A DNA stretch of 64,000 nt from Sporosarcina sp. JAI121 (GCF_013408665.1 NZ_JACCCL010000001.1:2061136-2125135); one strand, 5' to 3'; counted from the first letter of the stretch, positions 1-9,085 are shown. Notes: generated by a model not told the origin, from the sequence alone. Translations and numbers: made by a program.

Positions 1-135
1 GCGATGTTCTGGTAATCCGTACACCCGAAGCATTGTGATGAAAGCAAATGAGTTGCCCATTATTGCGAGACCACTGAGAAACATACGTTTATAATGCCTG
101 TAAGTAAATTTATATTTAAAAAGGCGACTTTTCGT
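1..135 (-). other. Window edge; possible partial reading frame of unknown nature
   Basis: On the minus strand an open frame runs from a stop at 136-138 leftwards out of the window. It has an ATG at 84 and encodes a hydrophobic stretch starting MFLSGLAIMGNSFAF. No convincing ribosome binding site precedes it. It could be the start of a membrane protein, a remnant, or chance. On the plus strand another short frame closes at about position 95. I cannot decide between them. Confidence 0.15.
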
Positions 136-163
136 TCAAATTCGAACGATAGGTCGCCTTTCC
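101..163. repeat. Dispersed hairpin element, copy 1
   Basis: About 63 bp holding GTAAGTAA, an AT-rich stretch, then GGCGAC and, after a spacer with the dyad GTTCAAATTCGAAC, the matching GTCGCC. A clearly related sequence in the same orientation lies at 42165-42228. By eye the two align over their whole length, with roughly three quarters of positions identical. The hairpin half also serves as a likely terminator for the ackA side. Confidence 0.5.
117..163 (-). terminator. Likely terminator downstream of ackA and the small frame at 163-297
   Basis: Read leftward, the stem GGCGAC/GTCGCC encloses a second dyad (GTTCGAAT/TTGAACG) and is followed by TTTTTAAAT. The hairpin begins right at the stop codon of the 44-codon frame, so it would end any transcript from ackA. 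Confidence 0.6.
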
Positions 164-297
164 TATTCATTTTCCCACTCTAATTTCTTAGTAAGTTCCC
201 AGATTAGCGCAGGAGGCATCCACAAAGCGTCAGAGCGTGAATTATAGGGAATTCCTAGTCCGGTCTTAGAATGGCGAGCTTTTTTCATAGGTCCCAT
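163..297 (-). CDS. Possible small protein or gene remnant, 44 codons, unknown
   Basis: An open frame just downstream of ackA encodes 44 residues starting MGPMKKARHSKTGLG and containing IPYNSRSDALWMPPALIWEL. The composition looks like a genuine protein rather than noise (Trp, Pro and charged residues well mixed), and it stops just before the terminator hairpin. No good ribosome binding site precedes the ATG at 297 or the one at 288. The frame continues upstream about nine codons to a TGA. It may therefore be the C-terminal remnant of a longer gene rather than a live one. I do not recognise a family. Confidence 0.35.
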   Translation of the reverse strand: MGPMKKARHSKTGLGIPYNSRSDALWMPPALIWELTKKLEWENE

Positions 298-338
298 TAT
301 TTCCCGGGCAACTTTTTGATAAAGTCATACAGGGCAAT

Positions 339-1529
339 TCACAATTCTGCAACCCTAATTGTATCCCGGGCGATCATAACCTCTTCGTTCGTCGGAATTA
401 CTAATATCTTAACTGGAGAGTAAGGGAAGCTGATATGCGCTTCTTTCCCATTACTATTATTCAGATCAGGATCTAAATAAACCCCCATAAATTCAAGTCC
501 ATTCAATACTTTCTCACGAATTACATCGCTATTTTCACCGATTCCAGCCGTAAAGATAATCGCATCCACTCCGCCCATCCTTGCTGCATACGATCCGATA
601 TATTTATGGATTCTGTCAGCAAACACCTCTAAAGCAAGCTGCGCACGCGTATTTCCTTTTGAAGCTTCAATCTCAATATCGCGCAAATCGCTGGAGAATC
701 CTGAAATGGCAAGCATACCGGATTGTTTATTCAACACATCAAGAACTTCCTCTACATTTTTTCCGGTTTGTTCCATAATGTAAGGGATGAGCGCCGGATC
801 TATGTTTCCTGAACGTGTACCCATGGTGACACCCGCAAGAGGTGTAAAACCCATCGATGTATCAAGCGACTTTCCACCTTCAATCGCTGCTATGCTTGCT
901 CCGTTCCCCAAATGACATGATATCAGCCGAGTATCTTCCAAAGGCCGATTTAACAATACAGCGGCCCGCTCTGCCACATACTTATGACTTGTGCCGTGGA
1001 AGCCATACTTTCGGACGCCATATTTCTCATAATACTCATAAGGTAATGGATATAAAAAAGAACTTTCCGGCATCGTCTGATGGAAAGCCGTATCAAAAAC
1101 CGCAACTGACGGAACATCTGGTAAAGCTTTACTAAATTCTTGAATGCCTATGATATTTGCCGGGTTGTGGAGAGGTGCAAGATTTGAAAGTTCCCAAAGA
1201 GTTGCAACTATATCTTCGGTGATGAGAACGGAATCACTGAAGATTTCGCCGCCATGCACGACACGGTGCCCGATTCCATCAATTTGGTCAAACGAACGAA
1301 CGATACCTTCACTGATTAACATTTCAAGAATCATCGACACAGCTTGGGTATGACTGCCTATATCCTGCCCCTTTTTTATTCTGCCTTGCTCGGATTTCAT
1401 TGTGAAAACTGAATCCGAGAGGCCAATTCGTTCAATTTGACCTTTTGCTGTCACGTGCTCTTCTGGCATTTGGAGTAGCTGAAACTTCAAGGATGAACTT
1501 CCCGCGTTTATCGCTAAAATATTCCGCAT
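339..1529 (-). CDS. ackA: Acetate kinase
   Basis: AckA interconverts acetyl phosphate plus ADP with acetate plus ATP, the last step of overflow acetate production with phosphotransacetylase. The 396-residue product has full family length. It carries the N-terminal phosphate-binding [27 protein letters not shown] around the catalytic Asp, HLGNGAS, and the C-terminal [16 protein letters not shown] precedes the ATG with normal spacing. It is last in a leftward run after the YtxK-like methyltransferase and thiol peroxidase, the same order as in Bacillus. I looked for a cre site in the 80 bp upstream and saw none. Confidence 0.97.
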   Translation of the reverse strand: MRNILAINAGSSSLKFQLLQMPEEHVTAKGQIERIGLSDSVFTMKSEQGRIKKGQDIGSHTQAVSMILEMLISEGIVRSFDQIDGIGHRVVHGGEIFSDSVLITEDIVATLWELSNLAPLHNPANIIGIQEFSKALPDVPSVAVFDTAFHQTMPESSFLYPLPYEYYEKYGVRKYGFHGTSHKYVAERAAVLLNRPLEDTRLISCHLGNGASIAAIEGGKSLDTSMGFTPLAGVTMGTRSGNIDPALIPYIMEQTGKNVEEVLDVLNKQSGMLAISGFSSDLRDIEIEASKGNTRAQLALEVFADRIHKYIGSYAARMGGVDAIIFTAGIGENSDVIREKVLNGLEFMGVYLDPDLNNSNGKEAHISFPYSPVKILVIPTNEEVMIARDTIRVAEL

Positions 1530-1610
1530 ACGGAGTGCTCCTTTTTGAAAAATTTCTTTTTACAAGTAGGCTGAACGCCAAATAGACGCATAGCCTGGAT
1601 TCAATAACCT

Positions 1611-2522
1611 TTAGTCATTGGCCCAAATATCGATTTTCTGGAGGAAAAGCGCCATGGCATGCTTGTCGGTCATGTTCGGAACTTTCGCAAGCAAGACATC
1701 ATGTGTCACTTTTTTATCCAGGAAAGGCTTTTGCAAAATTAAAATACTTTTTGCGTGTGCAGCACTTTTAAATAATGAATCGGGAAGCTGAATGATCGCC
1801 CTGATGATCGTTTGTTTTTTTAAATATGGGTGCAACACGGAAGATTGCTCAGATTCGAACAAATTCGCCGGAATGATGAATAGGCCATGTCCCCCCGGTT
1901 TCGTATGCTTCATCGATTGTTCAATGAAAAGATGATGGGCATATGCATGACCCGCAGCAGGCATCAATTCATAATTGAGTGCGTTTTCATCATCCGGATA
2001 AAATCCGACGGGCAGATCACTGATGGCGATGTCGACTGGATCCGCAAATAATGGTCGTAATGCATCCTGAACGTAGAACGTTACAGGGTGTTCCAGTAGT
2101 TCAGCAGTGATAGCCGACAACCTGACTAGTAAATCGTCTATTTCAACTGCGGTCGCTGTGATATCATTCCCTATCGTATTCATAACCGTATACAAGAGAT
2201 TTCCTGTTCCCGCCGCAGGGTCAAGCAGTGTAATATTCCCTTCGCCCGCCGCCAATTTACTCGCGATGTGGCCGATAAGCATCCCTATTGAATCAGGGGT
2301 CATCTGGTGATTGGGCTGAACATTTTTTTTCATGCCTTTCAGTACAGCAAGTTGGATACCACGGCGGATATCCTCTTTTGTTACCGTTTCCGATAACATT
2401 GGCTGTGTTTCCCCTGAAAGCCACTTTTGGCAAACTTCTACAATCGCTTCCAAGTACAGCTCTTCTTTGGATTCCGCATATGTATCAATGAATGAAAAAA
2501 TGGATTCTGTATTTGTAGTCAT
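1611..2522 (-). CDS. ytxK: Class I SAM-dependent methyltransferase, YtxK-like
   Basis: This 303-residue protein has the Rossmann SAM-binding motif DPAAGTGNLLYTV near residues 100-112. It has a degenerate catalytic motif SDLPVGFYP where adenine-N6 methyltransferases carry NPPY. Overall it resembles the methylase subunit fold of type I restriction systems but stands alone, with no specificity or restriction subunit nearby. B. subtilis has the same gene, ytxK, between tpx and ackA. The substrate is unknown to me. A GAGGGAT ribosome binding site supports the ATG. The motif difference suggests the target may not be DNA adenine. Confidence 0.85.
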   Translation of the reverse strand: MTTNTESIFSFIDTYAESKEELYLEAIVEVCQKWLSGETQPMLSETVTKEDIRRGIQLAVLKGMKKNVQPNHQMTPDSIGMLIGHIASKLAAGEGNITLLDPAAGTGNLLYTVMNTIGNDITATAVEIDDLLVRLSAITAELLEHPVTFYVQDALRPLFADPVDIAISDLPVGFYPDDENALNYELMPAAGHAYAHHLFIEQSMKHTKPGGHGLFIIPANLFESEQSSVLHPYLKKQTIIRAIIQLPDSLFKSAAHAKSILILQKPFLDKKVTHDVLLAKVPNMTDKHAMALFLQKIDIWAND

Positions 2523-2540
2523 TTATCTATCCCTCAATTT

Positions 2541-2571
2541 ACAAAACCCACCCGTTTCCGAGTGGGTTTCC
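2541..2571 (-). terminator. Terminator downstream of tpx
   Basis: Read leftward, AACCCACTCGG and its partner CCGAGTGGG-like arm (AACCCACCCG/CGAGTGGGTT on the plus strand) form a stem with a four-base loop, followed by TTTTG. It separates tpx from the ytxK-ackA pair. Confidence 0.7.
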
Positions 2572-2575
2572 CTTA

Positions 2576-3094
2576 TTATTTTGTTATTGCTTTTTTAATC
2601 TCTTTTACTGCTTCAATTGCTTTTTCGTAATCGGGGTGGTCAGTACCTTCGCCAACATATTCAACATAAGTCACTTTATCTTCTTTGTCGATGACGAATA
2701 CTGAACGCGCAAGCAAGCGGAGTTCTTTCATGACAACACCATATGCTTCTCCGAAGGAAAGATCACGATGATCGGATAATGTCTGGAGATTTTCGATACC
2801 TTCCGCAGCACACCATCTTGCTTGTGCAAATGGAAGATCGGCGGAAATCGTCAATACTTGTACGTCATCTCCAAGAGACGAAGCTTCTTCATTGAATTTA
2901 CGCGTCTGAGTTGAACAGACACCTGTGTCAATTGAAGGGATTACACTGATTAACCTAATTTTCCCTTTCGAGTCAGCAAGTGTCACTGGACTCAAATCGG
3001 TCGCGAGCACCGTAAAATCATTTGCAGTATCACCTACTGCAACTTCTTTCCCGAGCAAAGTTATAGGATTATTTTTAAATGTAACGTTAGCCAT
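2576..3094 (-). CDS. tpx: Thiol peroxidase (atypical 2-Cys peroxiredoxin)
   Basis: Tpx reduces hydrogen peroxide and organic peroxides in the cytoplasm using thioredoxin. The 172-residue product has the family length. The peroxidatic cysteine C60 lies in [12 protein letters not shown] and the resolving C95 in ARWCAAEG, spaced as in E. coli Tpx. The surrounding LISVIPS and LARSVFVID stretches are typical. AAGGGGG precedes the ATG. A terminator follows directly, so it may be a single-gene unit or the end of the sppA-RDD transcript. Confidence 0.96.
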   Translation of the reverse strand: MANVTFKNNPITLLGKEVAVGDTANDFTVLATDLSPVTLADSKGKIRLISVIPSIDTGVCSTQTRKFNEEASSLGDDVQVLTISADLPFAQARWCAAEGIENLQTLSDHRDLSFGEAYGVVMKELRLLARSVFVIDKEDKVTYVEYVGEGTDHPDYEKAIEAVKEIKKAITK

Positions 3095-3125
3095 TTATGA
3101 CGCCCCCTTTTCTATTTCCATCTTA

Positions 3126-3716
3126 CTAAATGATAGTGCCCTCTTGCAACTGTTGTCCCTCCCCGCGTCTGCGATAACTTACACCCACTACCTTTTCATA
3201 GGAAGATTCGTGTACGACTACCGTATCAGCGAACAGATCATGCAATGCTTCTTTTTTAGGTGTGAATAAGACAAGCAGATATGGGATGAAAAGCATTTTA
3301 GAGATGAAGCGTCCAACGCCTTCCCGGAAAATAACCGCTCCCCACGTCAGTTGCCCCCCTTCTTTCGCTTCGACTTTAATACCCATAATCATTTTCCCTA
3401 CGGTCTGCTGCAGATATTTCGTCAACAGCATGAAGTAAAGTAGAAGCAGGAGGAGCGCTGTGACTTTATATGCGCTGAATAAAAAGAATGATGGATTTGT
3501 AATTTCCCAACCCGCAATCCGAAAAATCGGTTTGATAATAATTCCGCTGATTGCGGACAAGACTAACAGGTCGATTGCATATGCCCATAACCGTGTCCAG
3601 AATCCAGCATATTTCGCTCGGAAGTGTTCGGATTGAACGGGCTCACAATTCGCATTCTGGCTTGCGATAGCCGTGTTATCCATAAAATCCTGCTGTTGTT
3701 CAATGTGATCCGACAT
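3126..3716 (-). CDS. yteJ: RDD family membrane protein, YteJ-like
   Basis: A 196-residue protein whose central part is an RDD domain. The opening FWTRLWAYAIDLLVL has the Arg and Asp that name the family, and further hydrophobic segments lie near residues 85-105 and 145-165. The acidic N-terminus is cytoplasmic-looking. AAGGAGGAG lies a few bases before the ATG at 3716, so I prefer this start to one eight codons earlier that would overlap sppA. It follows sppA by 13 bp, the pairing found in B. subtilis (sppA-yteJ). It may help regulate SppA or act in membrane stress. Confidence 0.88.
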   Translation of the reverse strand: MSDHIEQQQDFMDNTAIASQNANCEPVQSEHFRAKYAGFWTRLWAYAIDLLVLSAISGIIIKPIFRIAGWEITNPSFFLFSAYKVTALLLLLLYFMLLTKYLQQTVGKMIMGIKVEAKEGGQLTWGAVIFREGVGRFISKMLFIPYLLVLFTPKKEALHDLFADTVVVHESSYEKVVGVSYRRRGEGQQLQEGTII

Positions 3717-3729
3717 TAGCTCCTCCTCC

Positions 3730-4743
3730 TTATCTCTCACCGTACAAATACATCATCCGCGGTGCATTATAATCGGTCAACAACTTGCCGATCAATTCCG
3801 ATTCGATATTGCTTCCGAATAGGTTCCCTGCCTTCATTCCGAATAATGAACTCCAGCTGTCTAAAGCTGTATATTCGAAAACTGTCGCTTTCTGGAGATT
3901 GTTATCTTCTTTCATGGCAGCGATGACATCCCCTGCTTTTCCATAGTCATCTGCAAGTCCTGCTTCGATTGCCTGCCGACCATTCATAATCCGGCCGTCA
4001 GCGACTTTTTTCACTTCTGCTTCGCTCATTCCGCGGCCCGCTTCGATTATATCGACAAAACGCTCGTATGAGTCATTAATCATTTCCTGAAGCATTGTGC
4101 GCTCCACGTCTGTCATTTCACGTGATCCGCTCATGATATCTTTATAAGGTCCTGTTTTGATGGTATTGAAATCAATTCCATACTTTTCAGCGAGTTTCGC
4201 ATAGTTGACACTTTCCATAATGACACCGATTGAACCTGTAATCGTTTCAGGATTGACAAAAATCTTTTCAGCAGGCGCAGAAACATAATAACCGCCCGAA
4301 GCAGCCATTCCACCCATTGACACATACAATGGAATTTCCCTTTCAGTCTGAATCAGACGCAGCGCATCATAGATTTCCGCTGATTCTACAACTCCGCCGC
4401 CAGGAGAATTCACTTTAAGAACTACACCCTTGACACTGGTGTCTTCAAGAACCTCATTCAGCTGAGTCATGAAAAACTGATGATTATAGCCGGACGGCTG
4501 GAAAATGGAACTTGAATTTCCTAAGTCTTGAATGACACCATCAAGTGTTAGAACAGCGATTTTTTCTTCGGCGCTTCCTTCCTCAATAATTGTTTCCTCA
4601 TATCCCGAAGACGATGAAGCCATGATTTCTTCGAAGAACCCATTGAAGTCCCTCGTGAATATGTACGATAACGAATTGATACCTATTGAAACAAAAATTA
4701 ATGCTGCAGCTACGATGATTGCAATCCATCGTTTCATTGTCAT
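3730..4743 (-). CDS. sppA: Signal peptide peptidase SppA (S49 family)
   Basis: SppA cleaves leftover signal peptides and membrane peptides, with its active site outside the membrane. The 337-residue protein has one N-terminal membrane segment (about residues 5-28). The Ser-Lys dyad of the short Gram-positive form is visible: S149 in MAASGGYY and K201 in GPYKDIMSG. The segment VNSPGGGV is the oxyanion-side motif. AAGGAGG lies before the ATG. It is divergent from nadK across about 105 bp and cotranscribed with the RDD protein. Confidence 0.95.
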   Translation of the reverse strand: MTMKRWIAIIVAAALIFVSIGINSLSYIFTRDFNGFFEEIMASSSSGYEETIIEEGSAEEKIAVLTLDGVIQDLGNSSSIFQPSGYNHQFFMTQLNEVLEDTSVKGVVLKVNSPGGGVVESAEIYDALRLIQTEREIPLYVSMGGMAASGGYYVSAPAEKIFVNPETITGSIGVIMESVNYAKLAEKYGIDFNTIKTGPYKDIMSGSREMTDVERTMLQEMINDSYERFVDIIEAGRGMSEAEVKKVADGRIMNGRQAIEAGLADDYGKAGDVIAAMKEDNNLQKATVFEYTALDSWSSLFGMKAGNLFGSNIESELIGKLLTDYNAPRMMYLYGER

Positions 4744-4848
4744 TTCAAATTCCTCCTTTTTAAATACAGACTTCTATACGTTTCAACACACCAAAATGTT
4801 TCACTCCATGGTAAAATGAGTATAACTCATTCGGAAGGAGCTTGTGCA

Positions 4849-5649
4849 ATGACGGATCGGATGAATATTTTTATTTACAGTAAACATGATGAAGACTCAA
4901 TCGATAAAAAACAGAAAGTGGAAGACGCGCTGATCCACGAAGGTTTTACAATGTCCGAGAACGATAAAGATGCAAATATTATTATAAGCATCGGGGGTGA
5001 CGGGGCATTTTTACAGGCGGTCCGAAAAACTGGTTTTCGCCAGGATTGCCTGTATGCCGGCATATCTATAACAGGCAAAGCGGAGCTTTACTGCGATTTT
5101 CATTATAATAATCTTTTTGAAATGACAGAGACAATCCGTAAAGCCGAAATTGAGGTAAGAAAATATCCACTCATCGAAGTGAAAATTGACAACCACCAAC
5201 CATTCTATTGCCTGAATGAATTTAGTATTCGTTCAAATATTATCCGGACATTCGTCCTGGATCTTCTCATTGATGACAAACTGTTCGAAACGTTCCTAGG
5301 CGACGGTTTGATCATCTCTACCCCCACCGGCAGTACCGCTTACAATAAATCGGTAAATGGAGCTGTAGTGGATCCGCTTCTCCGTTGCTTTCAAGTGACC
5401 GAACTTGCGTCTGTAAATAATAATAAATACAGAACACTTGGATCGTCATTCATTATGAGCGGCGACCGAAAATTCCAACTTAAAGTCCATCAGGATGGGA
5501 ACGTCTTTCCCTTAATTGCCGCAGACAACGAAGCTCTTGGCATACAGCAAGTGGAGCATGTGGAAATCGGGTTAAGCGATAAGGTTGTGAAAACAGTAAA
5601 GCTGAAAAACAACTCTTTCTGGGAAAAAGTACAGCGGATGTACCTATAA
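4849..5649 (+). CDS. nadK: NAD kinase
   Basis: NAD kinase makes NADP from NAD using ATP or polyphosphate. The start at 4849 is chosen because GGAAGGAG precedes it and it gives 266 residues, the length of the B. subtilis NadF-type enzyme. GGDG (residues 49-52) in the nucleotide site, the LNEFSIRS motif and the glycine-rich GDGLIISTPTGSTAYNKS are all present. It is transcribed away from sppA and converges on the RarD-like gene. Confidence 0.95.
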   Translation: MTDRMNIFIYSKHDEDSIDKKQKVEDALIHEGFTMSENDKDANIIISIGGDGAFLQAVRKTGFRQDCLYAGISITGKAELYCDFHYNNLFEMTETIRKAEIEVRKYPLIEVKIDNHQPFYCLNEFSIRSNIIRTFVLDLLIDDKLFETFLGDGLIISTPTGSTAYNKSVNGAVVDPLLRCFQVTELASVNNNKYRTLGSSFIMSGDRKFQLKVHQDGNVFPLIAADNEALGIQQVEHVEIGLSDKVVKTVKLKNNSFWEKVQRMYL

Positions 5650-5687
5650 AGAAAAGAGCCTTCCCGATTATGGTTGGCTCTTCTTTA
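5650..5687. terminator. Bidirectional terminator between nadK and the RarD-like gene
   Basis: AAGAGCC and GGCTCTT pair around a 15-base loop, with A-rich and T-rich flanks. The last codons and the stop of the leftward gene lie within the hairpin. Confidence 0.65.
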
Positions 5688-6573
5688 GTTTCCTTACTTC
5701 TATTATTTTCGACGCCGTAAATACGAGCAATGCTGACCAAATGAATGCAAATGACAGCATATCAATCTTCCCGAAAGTTTCGTTGTAAATGACGACACCG
5801 AGAAACAGCATCATCGTGGGAGCAATGTATTGGAGAAAACCCGCCATATAGAGCGGAATTCTTTGTACCCCTTTTGCGTACATGAGTAAAGGCAGTGCAG
5901 TTGCCACACCTGTCATGATCAGCAAGAGATCCGTCTTCATATCAGAATGTAAAAATACAGCATTGCCATTGATAAATAACCATATGTAATAAATGATAGC
6001 AAATGGAACAATGAAAAGAGTTTCAATTGTTAATCCGTGCAGCGCATCTAGTTTTACCTGTTTCTTAATAAGACCATATACTGCAAATGTCATGGCGAGG
6101 CTGAACGCCAGCCAAGGAAACTTCCCATATGAAAAAGTTAAAATTGCCACGCCCGTCGCTGCCAACAAGAAAGCTATTTGTTGAGCCCTCGACAGTCTTT
6201 CCTTCAAAAAAAATATTCCAAGTAATACTGATAGGAGCGGATTTATGTAATAACCAAGACTGGTTTGAACAATATAATTATTATTCACTGCCCATATGTA
6301 GACGAACCAGTTCGACGAGACAAATGCGGAAGCTGCGAACAAAGCCCAAAAATCCCGCTGTGAATTCCAAAGTGTTTTCATGTCCTCAGTTAGATGACGT
6401 CCATTTTTCATAAGAAGAACAACTAGTATCGTCATTACAAATGCCCACATGACTCGGCTCACTAAAATTTCAGCACTTGCAACGTGCTCTAGGCTCTTCC
6501 AATAAACTGGCATAATCCCCCAAATCAGATATGAACCAATCGCCCAAAGGACACCGCTTTTTTCCGTATGCAT
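5668..6573 (-). CDS. rarD: EamA/DMT-superfamily transporter, RarD-like
   Basis: This 301-residue protein has about ten predicted membrane segments in two EamA halves. It opens with GVLWAIGSYLIWGIMPVYWK, which is characteristic of RarD proteins (named from chloramphenicol sensitivity in E. coli). The transported substrate is unknown. GGAGGG precedes ATG 6573 with better spacing than the adjacent GTG. It stands alone between nadK and the acyl-CoA synthetase, which are closer neighbours in Bacillus as far as I recall. Confidence 0.9.
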   Translation of the reverse strand: MHTEKSGVLWAIGSYLIWGIMPVYWKSLEHVASAEILVSRVMWAFVMTILVVLLMKNGRHLTEDMKTLWNSQRDFWALFAASAFVSSNWFVYIWAVNNNYIVQTSLGYYINPLLSVLLGIFFLKERLSRAQQIAFLLAATGVAILTFSYGKFPWLAFSLAMTFAVYGLIKKQVKLDALHGLTIETLFIVPFAIIYYIWLFINGNAVFLHSDMKTDLLLIMTGVATALPLLMYAKGVQRIPLYMAGFLQYIAPTMMLFLGVVIYNETFGKIDMLSFAFIWSALLVFTASKIIEVRKLKKSQP

Positions 6574-6687
6574 CACGACGCCCTCCTACTATTTTGATTT
6601 CCGAAATAATAATTTAAGTATATACTCATTAAATCGATGCGTAAAGGTAATATTATGCATTGCGATATGTACCGCATTTTCATCAAA

Positions 6688-6741
6688 AAAACAAAACCGC
6701 TGTCGCAAGTACGGAGTGATCCGTCTTACGAAAGCGGTCTG
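6688..6741 (-). terminator. Terminator downstream of the acyl-CoA synthetase
   Basis: Leftward reading gives ACCGCT/AGCGGT with an inner CGTAAG/CTTGCG and ACGGA/TCCGT arm, then TTTTGTTTTTTTG. It is a long stem with a clear T tract. Confidence 0.75.
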
Positions 6742-6754
6742 TTGTAACTGTCAC

Positions 6755-8326
6755 TTACGCTTGTTCAAGCTTCCTCAATTCTACTCTCATGATTTTGCCC
6801 GAAGCTGTTTTTGGCAGTTTCTCCACAAACTCAATTTTACGGGGGTACTTATAGGGTGCTGTTAAGGTCTTCACATGTTCTTGTAACTCTCTGATAAGAT
6901 TTTCTACGTTTACCTGTTCGGGATCACGCAACACAACGAACGCTTTGACGATATTGCCCCTTACTTCATCAGGACTACCCACGACCGCACATTCACGTAC
7001 TGCGGGATGTTTCGTCAATGCATCTTCAACTTCAAAAGGTCCGATTGTGTAACCGGAGCTGATAATAATGTCATCTCCACGACCTTCGAACCAAAAATAA
7101 CCGTCTTCGTCCATTTTAGCCCTGTCACCAGTCACATAATACTCGCCGCGAAACTGCATCGTTGTGCGTTCGGGATCCTTCAAATACTCCTTGAATAAGG
7201 CAGGCGTCGAAATGTGAACGGCGATATCGCCGACTTCTCCGATAGCGGCCGGATTTCCTTCATCATCAATTACGTCAACTTTATTGCCGGGAGTCGGTTT
7301 TCCCATGGAACCCGGACGCGCTTCCATCCCGAGCATCGTTCCCACGAGTAGTGTATTTTCCGTCTGTCCATATCCATCCCTCACAGGCAGTGAAAATACC
7401 TTGTCGAATATTTCAATTACTTCCCGATTAAGCGGCTCACCCGCGGAAACCGCACTATGGATGGATGACAGATCATAGCCTTCAAGCTTTTCCGCTTTCG
7501 CCATAAACCGGTATTCTGTCGGTGTACAGCATAATACATTCACTTGATACTCACTAATCAATTTCAAATACGTGTCCACGTCAAATTTACCATCATAGAT
7601 GAGCCCTGTCGCTCCACTACCGAGCACCGATAAGAAAGGTGTCCATATCCATTTTTGCCAACCTGGCGCGGCGGTAGCCCAGACGACATCGTCTTCTTTT
7701 ATGCCGAGCCAGCTTACACCTGTCGTCCGCAGATGAGCATATCCCCAACCGTGTGTATGGACGACTCCTTTCGGCTTTCCGGTCGTGCCTGATGTATAAG
7801 ATAAAAATGCCATATCGGAGCTCTTTATATCTGGCGCTATGAAATCCGAAGGTGCTGTTTTCATAAGCTCCGTTAATGAAAGCTGTTTTTCCTTCGCTTC
7901 TCCAATAACAAATAATTTAACATCGTCCATATTTTTCACATCTTTGAATTGATCTGTAAAGGCGTCAAATGCAACAATCGCTTTTGCATCGCTATGCGCT
8001 AAACGATACTCAATATCTGAAGACCGAAGCATTTCAGAACTTGGAATGACTGCGATTCCCGCTTTCAAGGCGCCGATATAAGTTATATATGCCTCTATTT
8101 TACGGGGCACCATTACCAGGACTATATCGCCTTTTTGGAGCCCGTTCGCTATAAATACATTGGCTACCTTATTTGCCGAATCCATTAATTCATCATATGT
8201 AATTTCTTGCTTTTGACCTTCCGCATTGAAATAAATAAGTGCTTTCTTTCCTTCGCCAGTCGCGTATTTTTCAAATTCACCGACTAGATTGTATTGTTCT
8301 GGTGCTGTCAATTGTTCGCGGTTCAT
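6755..8326 (-). CDS. Acyl-CoA synthetase (AMP-binding, medium-chain type)
   Basis: An ANL-superfamily ligase that activates a carboxylic acid via acyl-AMP to acyl-CoA. It has 523 residues, with the ATP-binding SYTSGTTGKPKG, the GYGQTEN adenylate motif, and YVTGDRAKMDEDGY. The C-terminal PKTASGKIMR lysine is the residue controlled by acetylation in related enzymes. AAGGGGGAT precedes the ATG. The position corresponds to B. subtilis ytcI. It is shorter than acetyl-CoA synthetase proper (the AcsA at 24331) and more like the MbcS or medium-chain group. The natural acid cannot be read from sequence. Confidence 0.85.
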   Translation of the reverse strand: MNREQLTAPEQYNLVGEFEKYATGEGKKALIYFNAEGQKQEITYDELMDSANKVANVFIANGLQKGDIVLVMVPRKIEAYITYIGALKAGIAVIPSSEMLRSSDIEYRLAHSDAKAIVAFDAFTDQFKDVKNMDDVKLFVIGEAKEKQLSLTELMKTAPSDFIAPDIKSSDMAFLSYTSGTTGKPKGVVHTHGWGYAHLRTTGVSWLGIKEDDVVWATAAPGWQKWIWTPFLSVLGSGATGLIYDGKFDVDTYLKLISEYQVNVLCCTPTEYRFMAKAEKLEGYDLSSIHSAVSAGEPLNREVIEIFDKVFSLPVRDGYGQTENTLLVGTMLGMEARPGSMGKPTPGNKVDVIDDEGNPAAIGEVGDIAVHISTPALFKEYLKDPERTTMQFRGEYYVTGDRAKMDEDGYFWFEGRGDDIIISSGYTIGPFEVEDALTKHPAVRECAVVGSPDEVRGNIVKAFVVLRDPEQVNVENLIRELQEHVKTLTAPYKYPRKIEFVEKLPKTASGKIMRVELRKLEQA

Positions 8327-8445
8327 AATACATCCCCCTTTACTCTATAATCCAAGTATACAAACAAAAGTCCGACAATTCAAAACAAATTTATTTGAGT
8401 ATGTTTTTACAGTATTTACTCTTTAGTTATTTTTTCATAAAATTA

Positions 8446-8480
8446 TAAAAGCCGCCCCAGGTAAATTCCTGGAACGGCTC
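8446..8480 (-). terminator. Terminator downstream of the first SASP gene
   Basis: Leftward, AGCCGTTCCAGG pairs with CCTGGGGCGGCT around a six-base loop, followed by TTTTATAATTTT. Confidence 0.75.
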
Positions 8481-8493
8481 CTATTTTACTTAT

Positions 8494-8703
8494 TTATCCT
8501 TGGTTGCCCTTCATTTGGTCTTGAGCCTGACGCACTAATCGCTTTGTAATTTCCCCGCCGACGGATCCGTTGGCACGCGATGAAGCATCTGGTCCCATCT
8601 GCACTCCGAATTCTGCTGCAATTTCATTTTTCATTTGATCAAGTGCTTGTCTTACACCTGGAACTAAAAGTTGGTTTGAGTTTCCGCTGTTGTTGTTTGG
8701 CAT
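8494..8703 (-). CDS. Alpha/beta-type small acid-soluble spore protein (copy 1)
   Basis: SASPs coat spore DNA, protect it from UV and heat damage, and are degraded by the GPR protease on germination. The 69-residue product starts [16 protein letters not shown]. It carries the two family signatures: [10 protein letters not shown], which includes the GPR cleavage region after Glu, and [18 protein letters not shown] followed by eight bases fixes the ATG at 8703. It is one of three near-identical genes in tandem, differing mainly at the C-terminal tail (QMKGNQG here). Confidence 0.96.
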   Translation of the reverse strand: MPNNNSGNSNQLLVPGVRQALDQMKNEIAAEFGVQMGPDASSRANGSVGGEITKRLVRQAQDQMKGNQG

Positions 8704-8725
8704 GATTTTCACCTCCTTATGCTTA

Positions 8726-8754
8726 TAGAATGTGCTGAATCGAAAATTTCATGC
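8726..8754 (-). promoter_or_regulatory. Sigma-G-type promoter of SASP copy 1
   Basis: On the minus strand GCATG (8754-8750), a 17-base spacer and CATTCTA (8732-8726) match the forespore sigma-G -35 and -10 pattern. The same pair with the same spacing stands before all three SASP genes. Confidence 0.75.
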
Positions 8755-8875
8755 AAATTTTTTATAGTAAATTTAGTTAACTGTTTTAGAATTGTTTAAG
8801 CGACGATACTTTTGCTTATACTGGATAAGCAAAGGGCTGCTTTTAACAATATCTTAACAGTTTCACTTTTTAAAT

Positions 8876-9085
8876 TTACTCCCGGAATCCACCCATTTGT
8901 TGTTGCGCCTGACGCACCAATCGCTTAGTAATTTCTCCGCCGACAGATCCGTTAGAACGAGATGAAGCATCAGGTCCCATGTTTACCCCGAACTCTGCTG
9001 CAATTTCATTTTTCATTTGATCGAGTGCTTGTCGCACGCCTGGAACTAGAAGCTGATTTGAATTTCCGCTGTTGTTGTTTGGCAT
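8876..9085 (-). CDS. Alpha/beta-type small acid-soluble spore protein (copy 2)
   Basis: A 69-residue SASP, nearly identical to its neighbours. It differs by Asn for Gln at the NMGPDAS position, Ser for Ala in SSRSNGS, and the tail QQMGGFRE. The GPR cleavage region (NEIAAEFGV) and GGEITKRLV are conserved. AAGGAGGTGAGAAAT precedes ATG 9085. It is separately transcribed, with its own promoter, and spaced about 170 bp from copy 1. Confidence 0.96.
   Translation of the reverse strand: MPNNNSGNSNQLLVPGVRQALDQMKNEIAAEFGVNMGPDASSRSNGSVGGEITKRLVRQAQQQMGGFRE

Noticed and set aside
1530-1610. A cre site upstream of ackA, as known in B. subtilis
   Set aside because: I compared the gap with the consensus and found no acceptable match; it may lie further upstream or be absent.
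1611-2522. Restriction-modification system based on the HsdM-like methyltransferase
   Set aside because: No restriction or specificity subunit is adjacent, the catalytic motif is altered, and the gene has an orthologue in the same housekeeping context in Bacillus.
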